From Trileptium ribeirensis (lineage: Eukaryota > Nematoda > Enoplea > Enoplida > Thoracostomopsidae): 64,000 nt of DNA. Position 1 is the stretch's first letter. Each line of letters begins with the position of its first letter. A program made the translations under genes and the position numbers. Below, piece after piece: positions 1 to 12,027 of the stretch. The stretch lies in assembly GCA_030248225.1 (NCBI GenBank), contig JASANE010003410.1, positions 1 to 64,000 on the forward strand, written 5' to 3'. The notes below the pieces were generated by a model. That model searched no databases and was not told the origin of the DNA. It saw nothing but the letters and a program-made list of their open reading frames with translations.

Positions 1-555
1 AATGTTTATCATTGTACAAGCATCTTTAATGTCCTGCTTGCAGTATCGCGAAGAATGCTTGCAGCCACCAACTTGAGCGTGAAGTCGTTGCCCAGGATCC
101 TCGTAATAACATGCGTCGCATTCGTCTTTGTACTGTTTATGGAGCTTCTCGAGCACTCGTTCAGCTTGTTGTAATTGCTGGAACTGGATGCGTTGGAAGA
201 TGCGATCCCAAACCAGCTTCTGCACCTGCATCACATCGATGCAGATGATCGAACGGAGGATACTCCAGAATTCGTTCTCGATGATCAGGTGCGGATCTTC
301 GCAGCGATCGAAATTGATCCGATCGTAGACCATATCCGCCAGTCGTTGCGCGTCCGCTCGTCTATCGAGGTCGTTGTCGAGTTGATCTTCGACTGCATCG
401 CTAGTTGTTGGAACGTCGCTGACAAGCGAATCACCGCCACCAAGCAGCGCATAGTTGAACAGCGAGTCGTCGTCGTTGAACAGAGAGTGGTGGTCGTTGA
501 ACAGTGAGTCGTCGACCAATACATCCGAATTACCAACGGACTGAGTGAAAGCCAT
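1..555 (-). CDS. Polinton-linked protein with C-x2-CYY-x2-P-x-Q-x2-H-x3-GGC motif (partial, runs off the edge)
   Basis: From an ATG at 553-555 the minus strand stays open for 185 codons to base 1 with no stop, so the C-terminus is missing. The first 60 residues are acidic, with a repeated SLFND unit (three copies at about residues 17-36). A helical stretch follows, then at about residues 144-165 the pattern C-x2-CYY-x2-P-x-Q-x2-H-x3-GGC. The same spacing occurs in the protein at 24515-24874 of the complete Polinton. Spaced Cys and His suggest metal binding, which is inference. I know similar short Cys/His motifs from uncharacterised Maverick-linked proteins, but no function. Its openness contrasts with the decayed genes of the complete element and suggests a younger copy. 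Confidence 0.7.
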   Translation of the reverse strand, partial: MAFTQSVGNSDVLVDDSLFNDHHSLFNDDDSLFNYALLGGGDSLVSDVPTTSDAVEDQLDNDLDRRADAQRLADMVYDRINFDRCEDPHLIIENEFWSILRSIICIDVMQVQKLVWDRIFQRIQFQQLQQAERVLEKLHKQYKDECDACYYEDPGQRLHAQVGGCKHSSRYCKQDIKDACTMINI

Positions 556-639
556 AACGAAGTGAGTGTAAAAAACAAACTTGAAAGTGAATCCAAAACC
601 AGTGAAGTCTTGATTAAATAACCATCTACACCATCTGTC

Positions 640-1128
640 AAAACAGCATCATATGTCACCTCCACATACCCCACACCATCGATATTTACCCCACACAAGT
701 CAAAGCCCCCACATACTACCCCACAGGATATGCAGTAATGACGATATTGCGACGCGTATCCATCACAACCCGGATTCGATCAGTATCTCCAGATTCGCGA
801 GAGTGGCCTATAATGTTTTCAAACCGCCTCTCCACCACCACCCGGTTATTATTACTAATTATGGTTTTATCAGGTTTGTTAATAGTTTTATTAATTAATT
901 TAATAATTGTATATTGTGAACCATAAAAATATGATTCATCCCCCGATGAACCATGTTTTTCAAATATGTGTGGGGTTATAAACATCTTTAAGAATATGTC
1001 ATGTGGTTATTGAGTATATTATATATATGCGTGTGGGGGTCATTAATCAACCACCACACTTGTGTGGGGGCCATCTGTCACCCCACTTCCCCCCCCCACT
1101 GTGTGTGGGGGGGGGGGGGGGTAAAACC
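640..1128. repeat. Subterminal TGTGGGG/CCCCACA-rich repeat zone of Polinton 2
   Basis: Many scattered copies of CCCCACA or its complement TGTGGGG occur between 655 and 720 and again between 965 and 1110. The zone ends in a long G run at about 1106-1121. The complete Polinton has GGGTGTGG-type tandem repeats in the equivalent place. Such repeats could be binding sites or simply slippage products; the sequence does not decide. G-run lengths this long are also prone to sequencing error. Confidence 0.6.
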
Positions 1129-1145
1129 CCCATTTTCTATCTACT

Positions 1146-4130
1146 GTGAAGCCGTGCTTAGTTGTTTCAGTTATTGTGTCACCTAGCTACTCCTTAGTTT
1201 GCAGAGGTTTTCAACATTCTACTAACGTCTCTGACAACAATCGATTAGACTTTGAAATATCTAAACGTTGGCTGTAAGATATTTTCGTATGTCATAGCTG
1301 CCTGGAAGAGACAAAAGTTTTTGACAGAAATCTGTTATGGATAACCCTTGAGATTTTAGTCTCTTGTGTATAGCCGTTAGACATTCTTCTCTGACATTAA
1401 AAGCCTTATTAAATTAGCAAATTAGACACCATATTTTATTTAGATTGATTAGAAACTCTTTAGTGAAGCAGTTTCAGCTAAGTAACAAAACAGTATGGTC
1501 AATGGCTTAATGTCAAGGTTATTCGTGAATAAACAAATTAATTTTAGTTAAACGAGCTATACTATAATTTTCAGAACAACTTGCGATTAGCCATAGATTT
1601 GATGCACGGCACTAATCGGTTTATGTCCACAAGGTATATATAATTGAAACATTGAGTTTGAGTTATGTGGGCAGTAACATAGTATTCTAACAATTGTTCA
1701 AATTTTACATTCGAAAGCTTTGTTTTTCTTGCGACTCAGAGTACGATATGTACGCCATCGATTAACATTCAATGTCGCTGCACTGATTGCGTTAATCCAA
1801 CAATAGTTTTTATACAAAATTCTGTGTGCCAATACGTATTTATCAAGGATTTCCAGTGTCAGAAATGGATTAAACAGTGTTTAAGTGGCACGTATTCATT
1901 TGCTGCAAAAGCTGAACCTACGGAAGCACCCATAAATTGCCATCGACATAGTTTGTAAAGGGATCAGATCACAAAGTATGGTCAGAAACCTGAAAAATTG
2001 CGTGCTTGTGTGGTAGCCGTTTTCATTTTAATTCAAGCCGTATGTGATAGCGCAAACAATATTCACTGAAGTGATTGATTAGTCAGCTCGGATAATTGTA
2101 ACTATACTGGATTAGTTGTAAATTAACAACATAAAGCAGTAGTTGCTATCGTTGTTACTTACAGCCACAAAATTTATGGCTCAATCCCCTCCATCGCTAA
2201 ATCATGGGACAGCGACTGTACGTATGACATTTGAAATTATGTGTAACTTAAATTTGCTTAATTATTGTTCAAATACATTATTCATGTTTAAAATCATTAC
2301 ATGCCCATGGTTTGAGGTCCGGGGTGGCGGGCAGCGGGGTAGTCGGTTGGAAGGGGCATTTGCCCTCTTTATGGGTTCTGCCGGTCGGCGAGGGGGCCTT
2401 CGCAGCGTATGGGTTCGTTGTTTGCAGCATCGCCAGCGGGGACGGGGTAGGAAGACCTGTCAGGAGAGGGATGGGAAGGATAGTGCTTGAAAAGGAGATG
2501 CGAGCCTCATTGGGAGAGGGGTAACCGCTCTACTTCCCCTTCACCTCATGAGAATATATCTGCAAATCGTTCTTTAAGCACTCATGTCAAATGATGGAAA
2601 TGTGAAATAACGAAACTTTAAGGTATATATTTAGAATAAAGATTTATCTTCATTCTGCATGTGTCTACAACAGTTAGATTAGTGCGCCGACTATAGCTAT
2701 ATCCGTGAAAGTTATATCCATGAAATTGCAAAAAAGACTGCATTGGGGTAAATAACGGGAATTTCAATTCAGGCCAAGAAAAACTGTGTTACAGTTTCAA
2801 CGGAGATGGAAAAACGCAAATGAACCAGATTTATGTTAAATATTTCTATTAAAATTGTGAAATATATTGTATATGTATAGCGACGCATCTTTTTAAACAC
2901 GGGAAAACTAAAAAATTATACTGCACATGTTGCCATGTAGAATGCAGATATGGCATATAGATTCAATAAAATCGTTCAACTGTGACCATAGCTTTGTGCT
3001 AAACTAACACGTCTTGTAGCCGTGGTTTGACACGTTCAATGACCTGTGATAGATTCAAGACGTGATGTTGTCTACCGAGATGATAAACAGGATATAACAT
3101 TCTGAAATATTATTTATGTGGAAACTTTTGATGGAAACTTTTGAAATTAAAGATATTACCGCAACAAATTCCGAACAACCGTCATGTGTTCATGAAGTGA
3201 TCTTGTTTGAGCCGAGATGTTAGACAGGATATTACTTTCTAAAATATTGTTTATGAGGAAACTTTCGAACTTAAAGACGTTACCGCAACATGAAATTTCG
3301 AATATGCATCATTGTCAATCACAAATTACCTAAAGGATCAGCAATTTCGTTTGCAACCCACAAACTTTGAAATAAACTTCCGTCTCTAAAACTCAATTCG
3401 CGGTACCACGACAGGATAGATTATATCATTATAATACCTTAGATATGCCCACTGGCGTTGGAACGTCTTTAAATCTGGGGCAATCCGAAAATTGTGGGAT
3501 CTTGTAGTACATGTAAGTCCCAACATAAGAAATCTCGTGGGGCGGAGCAAAATCTGGATACCACCATAACACAAATTATTGCATATTGTAATTCCAGTGC
3601 TGTTATAAATTTTAAGTTTTAATGTTAAAATCAGTGGAACAGCCTGAAAAAAAAATTTTGGCTCGGACTAAGTCACAAATCTATTTACAGCTAGCAAACA
3701 TAAAATTTTAATATAAAAGTTCTCTAAACCCACTGAAGTTTATTATGGAAGCAGCTTTGAGTTAAATCATGCTTACAGAAATGTTATCGCAGCACATACT
3801 AAAGAATTTACAGCAACTCTGAGAACGAAGTTTACCTAATAAAAATTTTTTGTGAGTTTACAGTTCTTATCAGAGCAAGAGCAATTCTAGCGGTATGTAC
3901 CGATGCGTGGACGTCACCAGTCTACATATTTTTAAACATTTAACGATACATAAACTAGGTGCTTCGCTGCGACTGTGGGATGTGCCTATTTCTGCAATGG
4001 TTTTTCAAAGTTGTCCACGCTGAAGGTCAGGACATCATATGATAGGTTTTGTGTCCGGTTTTTTGAAAATATCTCGTTATACAAATTTTCTACGTTGTTG
4101 AACTCTGAGTGTAGTGAAGGAAACAAGCAT
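1146..4130. other. Non-coding stretch; GC-rich block and a diverged tandem duplication
   Basis: I see no supportable gene here. A GC-rich block at about 2301-2552 stands out against AT-rich surroundings and is probably an insertion of unknown type. At 3063-3165 and 3196-3300 a roughly 105-bp segment occurs twice, diverged; both copies contain ACAGGATAT, a GAAACTTT segment and TTACCGCAACA. Short reading frames in the stretch have no recognisable motifs. Confidence 0.5.
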
Positions 4131-4750
4131 AGCGTAAAAGGTTCTTTTTCATTATTCTCCCAGCCCGCATTTGCCCAAAAATGGTCAGATTCTGGAAATT
4201 TTGGTATTTTTGTGATCTTCGTGACCTCCCCGATCATTTCGACCAAAAATTGAGTTTTTAAAATTTTAGAGTTTTTCGATATTTTCAGGTCTCAGGGTAA
4301 AACCGCCTCGGGAACCAAAAAAAGATTTCTTAAAAATCGGATTTTGACTCACCATTCGACGCGGCTTGACGAGCTGAGTTTAATGGTGTTATTTTTAACG
4401 AGATCCGATAAAAGCATCCTAAGTGATGACCAAAACTGTTCAATTGCTGAGGCTCTCAGCACCGATAGTTTTAGGCCATAACTTAGGATTCGGTTACCGG
4501 ATCCCGTTAAAAATATCAACATTCGATTCAGCTCGTCGAGCCGCGTCGAATGGTGGGTAAAAAATCTAAGAAGAAAAAAATGTTTTTGGGTTCCCCTGGG
4601 AACCGAGAAAAATCTAAAATTTTAAAAATCTAATTTTCTGGTCGAAATGATTAGGGGAGGTCACGAGGATCACAAAATACCAAAATTTCCAGAATCCGAC
4701 CATTTTTGGGCAATTGCGAGCTGGGTGGATAATGGAAAAGAACCGCGTAA
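4131..4750. repeat. Foldback element (about 300-bp inverted arms)
   Basis: The left arm beginning near 4131 is the imperfect reverse complement of the right arm ending near 4750. Matching landmarks are CCCAAAAATGGTC (from 4193) with GACCATTTTTGGG-like sequence near 4700, and CATTCGACGCGGCTTGACGA (from 4353) with TCGTCGAGCCGCGTCGAATG near 4540. Only about 60 bp in the middle is unpaired. This is the structure of a foldback or long-TIR MITE with no coding capacity. I could not define a target-site duplication. Confidence 0.85.
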
Positions 4751-7629
4751 AATTGTCACTTGCCAGAGTGGTAAATTTCAACGGTGTCCGTTTATGGGGT
4801 TTTTGGAGTGACATGCGAAACTCAACTTTAGCTGGGTGGATTGGATCCGACAGCTCATTCGAAATCTTCAAGTCCCCATTTGCACTTTTTCGTTAGACGC
4901 TAAAACTAATGAAAACCAATTCCTACGGAACATAAAAGCAGACCGAATGGGCTATTGTTCGCTTAAATGAGGCCCGAGGAAACATATAATATATTTTAAT
5001 GTCTCGGCAAGTGGCGCAGACATTTAAACAAAATTGGAGATTGTATTATTGTAGAGCATAGGATGCTCTATATATATGCCTTCCTTTGCTTACATGTCTC
5101 TCTTAGGTACCACGCTTTACTACATCAGTCTTTTAGAATGCTGAATTTAGGTAAAAATGGGTTTCGGAATTGACCAACGATACCTAAAACACAAAAAACA
5201 GCAATATCTCAGCAATCACTGAAAGGTGTGGTTGTCACTAATTTCATTTTGTAGAGCTATTCTTCGTGTGTCAGATTTAATCCCTAAATTCAATAAGACA
5301 TAGTATCTCCTCAGAAATAGCAGCAAAATGGCTCATATTCGCCTCATTTAGTAACTTGTTGCTCAATATAGCTGTGTCCGTCGCTGTACATTACACATTC
5401 AACAATCGGGATTTGCCATCTTGGAGATGAAATAATGTAGTAAGTAGAGCGCAAAGGTTACGGTAATGTTACAGAGGTTGTAAATCGTCTGTCCAGCCAT
5501 TTCAATAACATTTTTGGATACTTCATCATCATAAACATAGAGAAACCATATCCTGCTATATTTTTTAAATTGAAAAAACTGGATTAGATGTATCAGACCA
5601 AGGGGTAACTGGTGGATCGACAGGGTGCACAGAGTTTTTGTGGTCGAAAATTTTCTGGAAACCGCGAAAAATTTCGGGCTTCCAGCTGTAGGTATTTCTT
5701 AAAAATCTCAGATTTTTTCTATTCGCATAAAAATCGTTAATGTGCCTGCAATGTACAGTTAACCTATTAAACTTTGTGTTCAAAATAAATTTGTTTTAAG
5801 AATAGGGTTCGCTGAAAATTGTGTAGCAAATTAGCCACAAATTATCTCTTCCATGGAAAATCGTGGTTTACTTCGATGTGTGGAGGGCTGGTATTTTTTT
5901 GCTATTTTTCACGTTCCTCTGGAACAGGTGAAATTCACATGGCACAGTATTTTGGTCTCCATAGGTGAATTACTCACTTCCAGCGACACCCACAGTAGAT
6001 GCATGAATCGGTAATATGACGTTAAAAATACAAAGCTCTTTATATATAAAATACCAAAGCTAAAGTTGTGATAAATCAAGTATTAAAATTCGTATAAAAT
6101 TAGGTAAGATCACTAAATGCATGTTAGCAATGGTTCGGGGATGGTTTGTTGACTATTTTAGCGCTTTTCATTGAAAACAGCTGAATTTTGACATTTTTTA
6201 AGCTTAGATTCCACCGGTTGAACCGATTGGTAATAATCACCTGTCCACTACGGCTAGTGATGGGTATGATACAGCTTACCATCTCCGGATATTCAAGTGA
6301 AATTGGCCGATATATCCAGATATGCACAACCATATTCTTGTTTACAAACCGTTAGATAAATTTCAAGCCTGCTAGATTATTGATAAATATATACTTGTGT
6401 GCTATTTCACTCATATCGCTGTGCGATTACTGTGCTATTATTTGCAAGAGCAGCGCGTGTTTAAATTTTGAAACGGCACCACGTGTGATGCTGTAAGTAA
6501 TGCATTATTTACCTTAAGATATGTGCAGCAAGGCCGGATTTTGTCACAGTCTACCGCGACTCTAAAGCCATGCTTGGCTAGCCGCGGTCAGCCAGTGTGA
6601 CATTTTTGGGCCGAGCCAGACCCTACAAATATATTTAGCTAATAGTAAAGTGAGGTTGATAAATCGTCACAAGGACCGGAATCGGCTTTAAAAGCCAGAA
6701 ACATATGACGACAATGGAAAATTGCTAAAAATAAAAATTGATGATTCTCTATTAGTTTCATGATAGCCACCGCCGCAAATGCAATCAAATTCCGCTCAAA
6801 CACAACTTTCGACTTTAAAAATTGCACTTTAAAAGTCTCAACGACTTTCTTATTTCAATTGATTAGGACTCATTATTACACTCTGTCATTAATGTAATGG
6901 GTGGTTCACATTAACATGCGTGCACTCACTGTACACGGTCACGCGAGAACCGCAGTGCCCGTTACATTGCAGTTGTCGTTACATTGTAATGACGATGTTA
7001 TCAGTCGATACAAGCTTCGTGTAGCAGCTGATATTTTTGAACGATGGGTGTAGCGACGACAGCGGTTGATGTTACACTGCTAGTAATAACAATTTTGTAA
7101 CTTGCACGCCGTCTGTAACGTCAACGAAGAATGTCGCACGATGGCATAATGAGGGTAAATATCTTATCACTGCAGATGTAACAGAAACCGTAGTAGCTGC
7201 AACGCAGTGTAACAATCAAGAAAAACGCGCGCCAGTTTATTGCATAAACAACACCTGAACGATTATGTAATAAGCGCTTAAGTTTTTGCACCAGCATAAC
7301 TGCACGGCCGCGTAGCTAGAACTGATCAAGCCGTACGTCATATCTGCCGTTTCATGTATGTTTGAACAAAAGTTTGTGGCATTCCTTGTAAGCTAGATAA
7401 TGTGTCATGGAATCATATTTTTACGGAAAATTAATATTTGATATTATGTAGGGGTATCAGTCGGTGATTGTGCCACTTTCTGATTAACGGCGCTGGTTTC
7501 AAATGACCACAAATAATTTCGCCGTATGCTGCCGTAGATTCAACATTTTCAACCTGGATTAAAAATGATGTTTGATATTTTGTAATATGTAATATTTCGT
7601 AACGTGATATGCATGTGATCTATATGTAC
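4751..7629. other. Non-coding stretch with a small palindrome-rich patch
   Basis: No reading frame here shows recognisable protein features. Around 6895-7215 several short TGTAAC/GTTACA palindromic words recur, including GTTACATTG followed by ATTGTAATGAC, so a MITE remnant is possible. The rest is unremarkable AT-rich DNA. Confidence 0.4.
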
Positions 7630-7780
7630 CCAAATGAGTCATACCGTACGGGAAAAACTAAACTTGCTCAAAAAACTCCGCCTTAGTAAATTAGTGCTGT
7701 GGAAATTAGGTAAGCAATCAGGAGAGTTGTCAAATTACAGAAAAGCTGCCAAGAATTGTAGCGAAGCCGTTAGAAATATA

Positions 7781-8143
7781 AGAGTAAGGAAATAAAAAGA
7801 TATATTCTGGAAACCCAAATGGTTTGTACAGTTACGTAAAAACGCGTATAGCGACTGGCACAAGTGCACTGAAATTGCCAAGTGAAGAACTTGCTACGGA
7901 CGATCCAACTAGATCGGAAATTATAGCTAATGCCTTTCAAGGTATCCATTCCATCTCCCACTAAGAGTAAGGAAATAAAAAGATATATTCTGGAAACCCA
8001 AATGCTTTGTACAGTTACGTAAAAACGCGTATAGCGACTGGTATACGTGCACTGAAATTGCCAAGTGAAGAACTTGCTACGGACGATCCAACTAGATCGG
8101 AAATTATAGCTAATGCCTTTCAAGGCATCCATTCAATCTCCCA
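7781..8143 (+). repeat. 183-bp tandem duplication inside the CR1-like element
   Basis: Bases 7781-7963 and 7964-8143 are almost identical, both beginning AGAGTAAGGAAATAAAAAGA and differing at only a few positions. The duplication falls in the linker before the reverse transcriptase. Its low divergence compared with the decay of the whole element suggests it arose after insertion. Confidence 0.92.
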
Positions 8144-8433
8144 CGACACTTTTCCAACGTTTACAAATAACATCACTCATCATTTGACGTGGGTGCCGTT
8201 TACGCCTTATGATGTTCAATTATGTAAACAGAGTTAAGGCCTAAACATAGCCATGCACCAAATACCTTCACGCAGCTCTTTTTGTGCAAAGTAAAAGACG
8301 CAATTAGTAATCCACTGGCGCACATTTTCGAGCAGTCCTTTGTCACTGGTTGCGTACCCGATATGTGGCGATGCGCCGACGTGATCGGAATACATAAAAA
8401 AGGAGCCCCAGGGACCCATTAAATTAACGTCCG

Positions 8434-8745
8434 GTGTCGTTAGTCACAAACTGCTGCGAAACCATAAAACGGATCATCAATAAATGCTTGCAATATCACG
8501 TCAAAATATCAAATATTGTATCTCAAAGTCAACATGGATTTATCGCTAAACGGTCCAATGGAAATCAGTTAATCGCGAATGTCTGGGACTGGGCAAACGA
8601 TATTGACAAAAATCGAATGTTTGATGTAGCTTATATCGATTTTGCGAAGGCGTTCGACACCGTTTCGCAAACGAAATTTGTGTATAAGCTCTCGTGTCTT
8701 GGAATAGCCGGTAAATGTCTAGCTTGGTTAAACAGCGTTTCGTAA
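8434..8745 (+). pseudogene. Reverse transcriptase fragment (CR1-like)
   Basis: A 103-codon frame carries YIDFAKAFDTVS, the first catalytic-aspartate block of non-LTR reverse transcriptases. It is followed by the helix that normally leads to the GxxQGxxLGP block. Upstream, in other frames, are the FKP/RP-type segments including KKGAPG (about 8396-8413). The fragment stops at 8743-8745 before the catalytic YxDD block. It is part of the broken element at 7630-10375. Confidence 0.85.
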
Positions 8746-8756
8746 AACAGGGAGTT

Positions 8757-9400
8757 TTGGATTAAAATGAACAACATCTATTCCAACTACAAATCCGTTT
8801 TTTTGGGTCCTCGCAGCCACATTTTACGCGTATGAGTGCAGTTTTTACAGAAAAATTATTAAAATACAAACCCTTTTCGAAGCATTAATTCGTTACCTAA
8901 TTTTTGGAGCTTATATTCTGGGCATAATAATGGGGTTTTTTTCTTCTACATAAACAAACTCATTAACACCAAAATACACACAGAAACACCTATCATACCC
9001 ATACATGAACACGTCACAATATACATTTTAATATTATAGATTATGTAAATGTATATAAAACGTATATATGTATATCGACAATGCAGAGTCGATAATATAG
9101 CTTTAACGCTCAATGCAACGTACCAATAGGCCCGGAAAGATATTTTGAGACAAAGTTGTAAAAATTTTTCGCCTTAACAACAGAAAAAATCCGGGTGAAA
9201 CACATTAGGTACGTATAGGTGTATGCTACAGTGTATGAAAGGTCCTACTTGGAAACTCGTCGAGAAGCCGCCAAGCCACCCTGCGGGGGTGGGGGGAGAG
9301 TGCTGCGCACCCCAGCCCCGGGGGGGGGTTACCCCCCTGGCTTTTCGGCCTCGGGGGGGGGGGTCCGGACCTCAGGGGGTTAGCCCCCTACCCCCCCAAG
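8757..9400. other. Insertion separating RT blocks, with a G/C-homopolymer-rich end
   Basis: RT sequence stops near 8757 and resumes near 9405 with the GSVLGP/YINDL region. The intervening roughly 645 bp is foreign to the RT. Its last 160 bp (9245-9400) is extremely GC-rich with runs of G and C, including inverted blocks such as CCCCGGGGGGGG. I recognise no gene and no clear target-site duplication. Confidence 0.5.
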
Positions 9401-9658
9401 CCGGCATATATGTTCAAGGCTGAGTCCTTGGACCAACATTATTTATATATTAATGATTTAGCTGATTATACAATAACTGATACTATAAATAACTACAAAT
9501 AACTGATAAATACTGATAAAATTATACATAACGATCCCGGAAGGAGATAGCCAAATTTATAAAACCAATATGCAATATGCACTAAACCGAATTTAACCGA
9601 ATTTTGGAGAAGTCTGAAAAATGGACACTTACGATCTCGGTTTCAAAATGTAAAAATT

Positions 9659-10024
9659 TTGCACGTAGGGCGTAAAAACTCACATTTGTCATACACCCTA
9701 TCAGGGAGCACTATACCACACAACGAAATCTGTCGTGATCTCGGAGTATCCATCATTAAAGACTTAAAATTCAAGCATCATTGCAGAGATACAGTGAGGA
9801 AAGCATACCGAATATCTAATGTACTTTTCCGCTGTTTCATAACTTCCGATATTGAAGTCCTTCGTCGTGAATATTTTACATATGTTCGACCAATGCTGAA
9901 ATACGCGTCTTCCGGTTGGTCACCTGATGGTTTAAGGAGATATCGATATCATAGAGCGCGTCCAACGATACTACACTGGGCGTCTATATGGTCGTTGCGC
10001 GCTGAATGCATCGCAGTACAATGA
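9659..10024 (+). pseudogene. CR1-like RT C-terminal domain fragment
   Basis: The frame contains HVGRKN, DLGVSI, the helix with AYRISNVLFRCF, and YVRPMLKYAS followed by W-S-P. These are diagnostic of the thumb/C-terminal region of CR1-type reverse transcriptases. Related sequence (LDLEPLELRR-like) continues in another frame to about 10100, and a tail domain runs to 10375. It is disrupted by frameshifts and belongs to the element at 7630-10375. Confidence 0.88.
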
Positions 10025-10375
10025 AAGACTAATATTTCTTGATCTAGAACCACTTGAGCTAAGAAGACCTTATTGCAATTATCAAATTTATCAACAAGCA
10101 ATAAAACTATCCTCTATTACCGAAACGCGAACCCGTGGTCACAATTGCAGAATATATAAATCTGCTTTCAGAACCAACGAACTGCACCATATATTTCCAA
10201 TGCGGGTAATAACATATTGGAATGCCTTACCATCAACAATAGACGGAATACATTTATTTTCGGCCTTTAGTTTGGGTAAAGTAGATTTTGCAAAAAAATT
10301 TAGAATACGATAGAAAATTATAGTTGATAAATGGTGGTACTGTGCCATATCAGGTTACTTATGTTTGTCTTAGTA

Positions 10376-11559
10376 AACACTGATTTATAAATATATATTA
10401 CGATATGACCAATAAAATCAAAATGTAGGAATTTTTCAGTACTACTCAATCAGGTTGATATAACGTCGTTTAAATTGCTACAGATATATAGGCAGATGTA
10501 AGAAGCAAGGGTTTACCACTTTCTGCCCTTACGGTATTAATTTCCTTGTGTGAATTTTCTAACTTATTATAAACATGCGTGGCAATGTTCTGCAAACGCT
10601 AGTAAGCATTCTGTGCAGACAACGCTTAATGAATTGTCATTCTAGAGTCGTATGAACGGCTTTCAGAAGCGGAACACTGCAGTAAATGTAAACTCTCGTA
10701 TGTACCATAGGAACTGAATAAATTTGCATTATTATTGTAAACCAGAAGTTTTCGAGCTAAAAAAAGTTCTGACTGCCATTAATATTCTCAGACGAGTTGT
10801 GCACTAATATCAATGATTATGTTATGGGGAAGTTTTGTACAATATTAATACTCCTTGAAAATAAAAGCTGCAAATGTTAGGCATACCAATTTTGTTCCTT
10901 CTGTGTACTTTTTTAATATTGTATTTCTTTGTGCAAAGGAATTTTAGGCATTTTACAAAGGTAGTCACTCTCCTTTGCTATGCCGCCAACTTTACATTAT
11001 ATTGGTGGTTTATATGTAAACAACGTGATAAGTTTTCAGATGGCTAAGTAAGCGTTTTAGAAGACAATCAATTCTGATAGTCAATTCCTGTTATAAAGCG
11101 AGTTTCAAATCGATAACGGCCATCACTATTTCCTTGTTAATTGATAATTTGTGGTGGAGTATTAATTCTTTGCAGCTGTTAAGCTGCGGAAGAATTATGA
11201 CTCCGAAGGTGACATCGCACATTATCCTGACGAGTAAACAGCTTGTTATCATTGTGATACGTAAATGGTGATGTATGATGAATGCGTTGCTGATGTCGCA
11301 CCAAATAATCACGTATTATGAATGTTCTCGACCATGTATGATAAAAGAAAACCATTTTATATGAGTATTACTATAAAAAATATGTTTTAGTGACTTTGCT
11401 GCACAAAAAACACCACTTACAATCAGGAATTGAAAATGATGCTAAAATTATATTTTCATACTTATTCTGTTTTTAGAAAAACTGTGAAACGAAAGTATCT
11501 AAATCTTTTGACTGGATCGAACGATTTTATTCCTATGACATGAAGTATTTGAATCATAC
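10376..11559. other. Non-coding stretch, nothing recognised
   Basis: AT-rich sequence without supportable genes, long repeats or RNA-like structures. Confidence 0.5.
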
Positions 11560-11775
11560 ATGCTGATAACGAGAGAGAGGGATGATCTCCTGAAACGCAG
11601 GATATCCCTTCGGCACGAAGCGCCAATTCCGCCGACATGTCAGCCAACCCCCTCACCTGGAGACTGCGAAACCATATGCGGCGTCATACCACCCCCGCTG
11701 ACCGGCTAAGCTCCTCTGGGTAGCCGGAGATCGAGCCCCCGAAAACCTAGTCACCACTGGGACATCGGAACTCGT
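11560..11775 (-). mobile_element. tRNA-derived SINE (minus strand)
   Basis: On the minus strand GTCCCAGTGG (A-box-like, near 11760) is followed about 25 bases later by GGCTCGATCTC (B-box-like, near 11730). A GC-rich body of about 170 bp follows. This layout fits an RNA polymerase III promoter of tRNA origin at the head of a SINE. The surrounding DNA is AT-rich. The tRNA part cannot fold as a normal tRNA. Confidence 0.6.
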
Positions 11776-11992
11776 GCATTTATCCTCCTAAATGGAGGAT
11801 TTGCTTCCTACGGCACGAAGGATTTAATTCCTCAGTCAAATAAGATTTGTATCATTAGTGTTACAATATATATCTAAATAAAATGTATGCTCAGGTTTGC
11901 CATGCTTTGTGTATGTCGGTGTAATGTTGAGGATGTTATTAAAATCCTCCTCCTCTTTGTACACCCCCTTGCCGTCAATTAATGGTGAGGGT

Positions 11993-11998
11993 GACATA
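11993..11998. repeat. Left target-site duplication of Polinton 1 (GACATA)
   Basis: GACATA directly precedes the terminal sequence AGTAGATGAAAAATG and recurs exactly after the other end at 29297-29302. Polintons are known to generate 6-bp target-site duplications through their integrase, so this fixes the element borders to the base. Confidence 0.95.
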
Positions 11999-12027
11999 AG
12001 TAGATGAAAAATGAGGCTATGGGCCCA

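Larger units (their letters stand above)
1..1145. mobile_element. Right terminus of a second Polinton/Maverick, cut by the window edge
   Basis: The sequence ending at 1145 (CCCCCATTTTCTATCTACT, 1127-1145) nearly copies the right terminus of the complete Polinton in this window (GCCCCATTTTTCATCTACT, ending at 29296). As there, a zone rich in TGTGGGG-type repeats lies just inside the end. An open reading frame homologous to a gene of the complete Polinton lies further in, at 1-555. The left end and the matching target-site duplication lie outside the window. If the end is called correctly, the duplicated target would be the six bases after 1145 (GTGAAG). What I see is the terminus, the repeats and the homologous gene. 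That it is a separate Polinton insertion is inferred. Confidence 0.72.
7630..10375 (+). mobile_element. Broken CR1-like non-LTR retrotransposon
   Basis: Fragments of the endonuclease-RT linker (7640-8240), reverse transcriptase palm (8240-8745), the RT motif YINDL (about 9440-9455) and the CR1-type C-terminal domain (9659-10375) occur in the expected order on the plus strand. They are separated by stops and frameshifts. The order and spacing match CR1/jockey-type elements. The copy is internally duplicated at 7781-8143 and has extra DNA at 8757-9400 between RT blocks. No poly-A tail or target-site duplication was found. It is non-functional. Confidence 0.85.

Noticed and set aside
175..507. 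Plus-strand 110-codon frame ending in repeated VVVEQR.
   Set aside because: It is the antisense shadow of the minus-strand gene at 1-555, whose SLFND repeats create it.
9223..9423. A Gly/Pro-rich 66-codon frame.
   Set aside because: It is made by G and C homopolymer runs in an insertion inside a dead retrotransposon.
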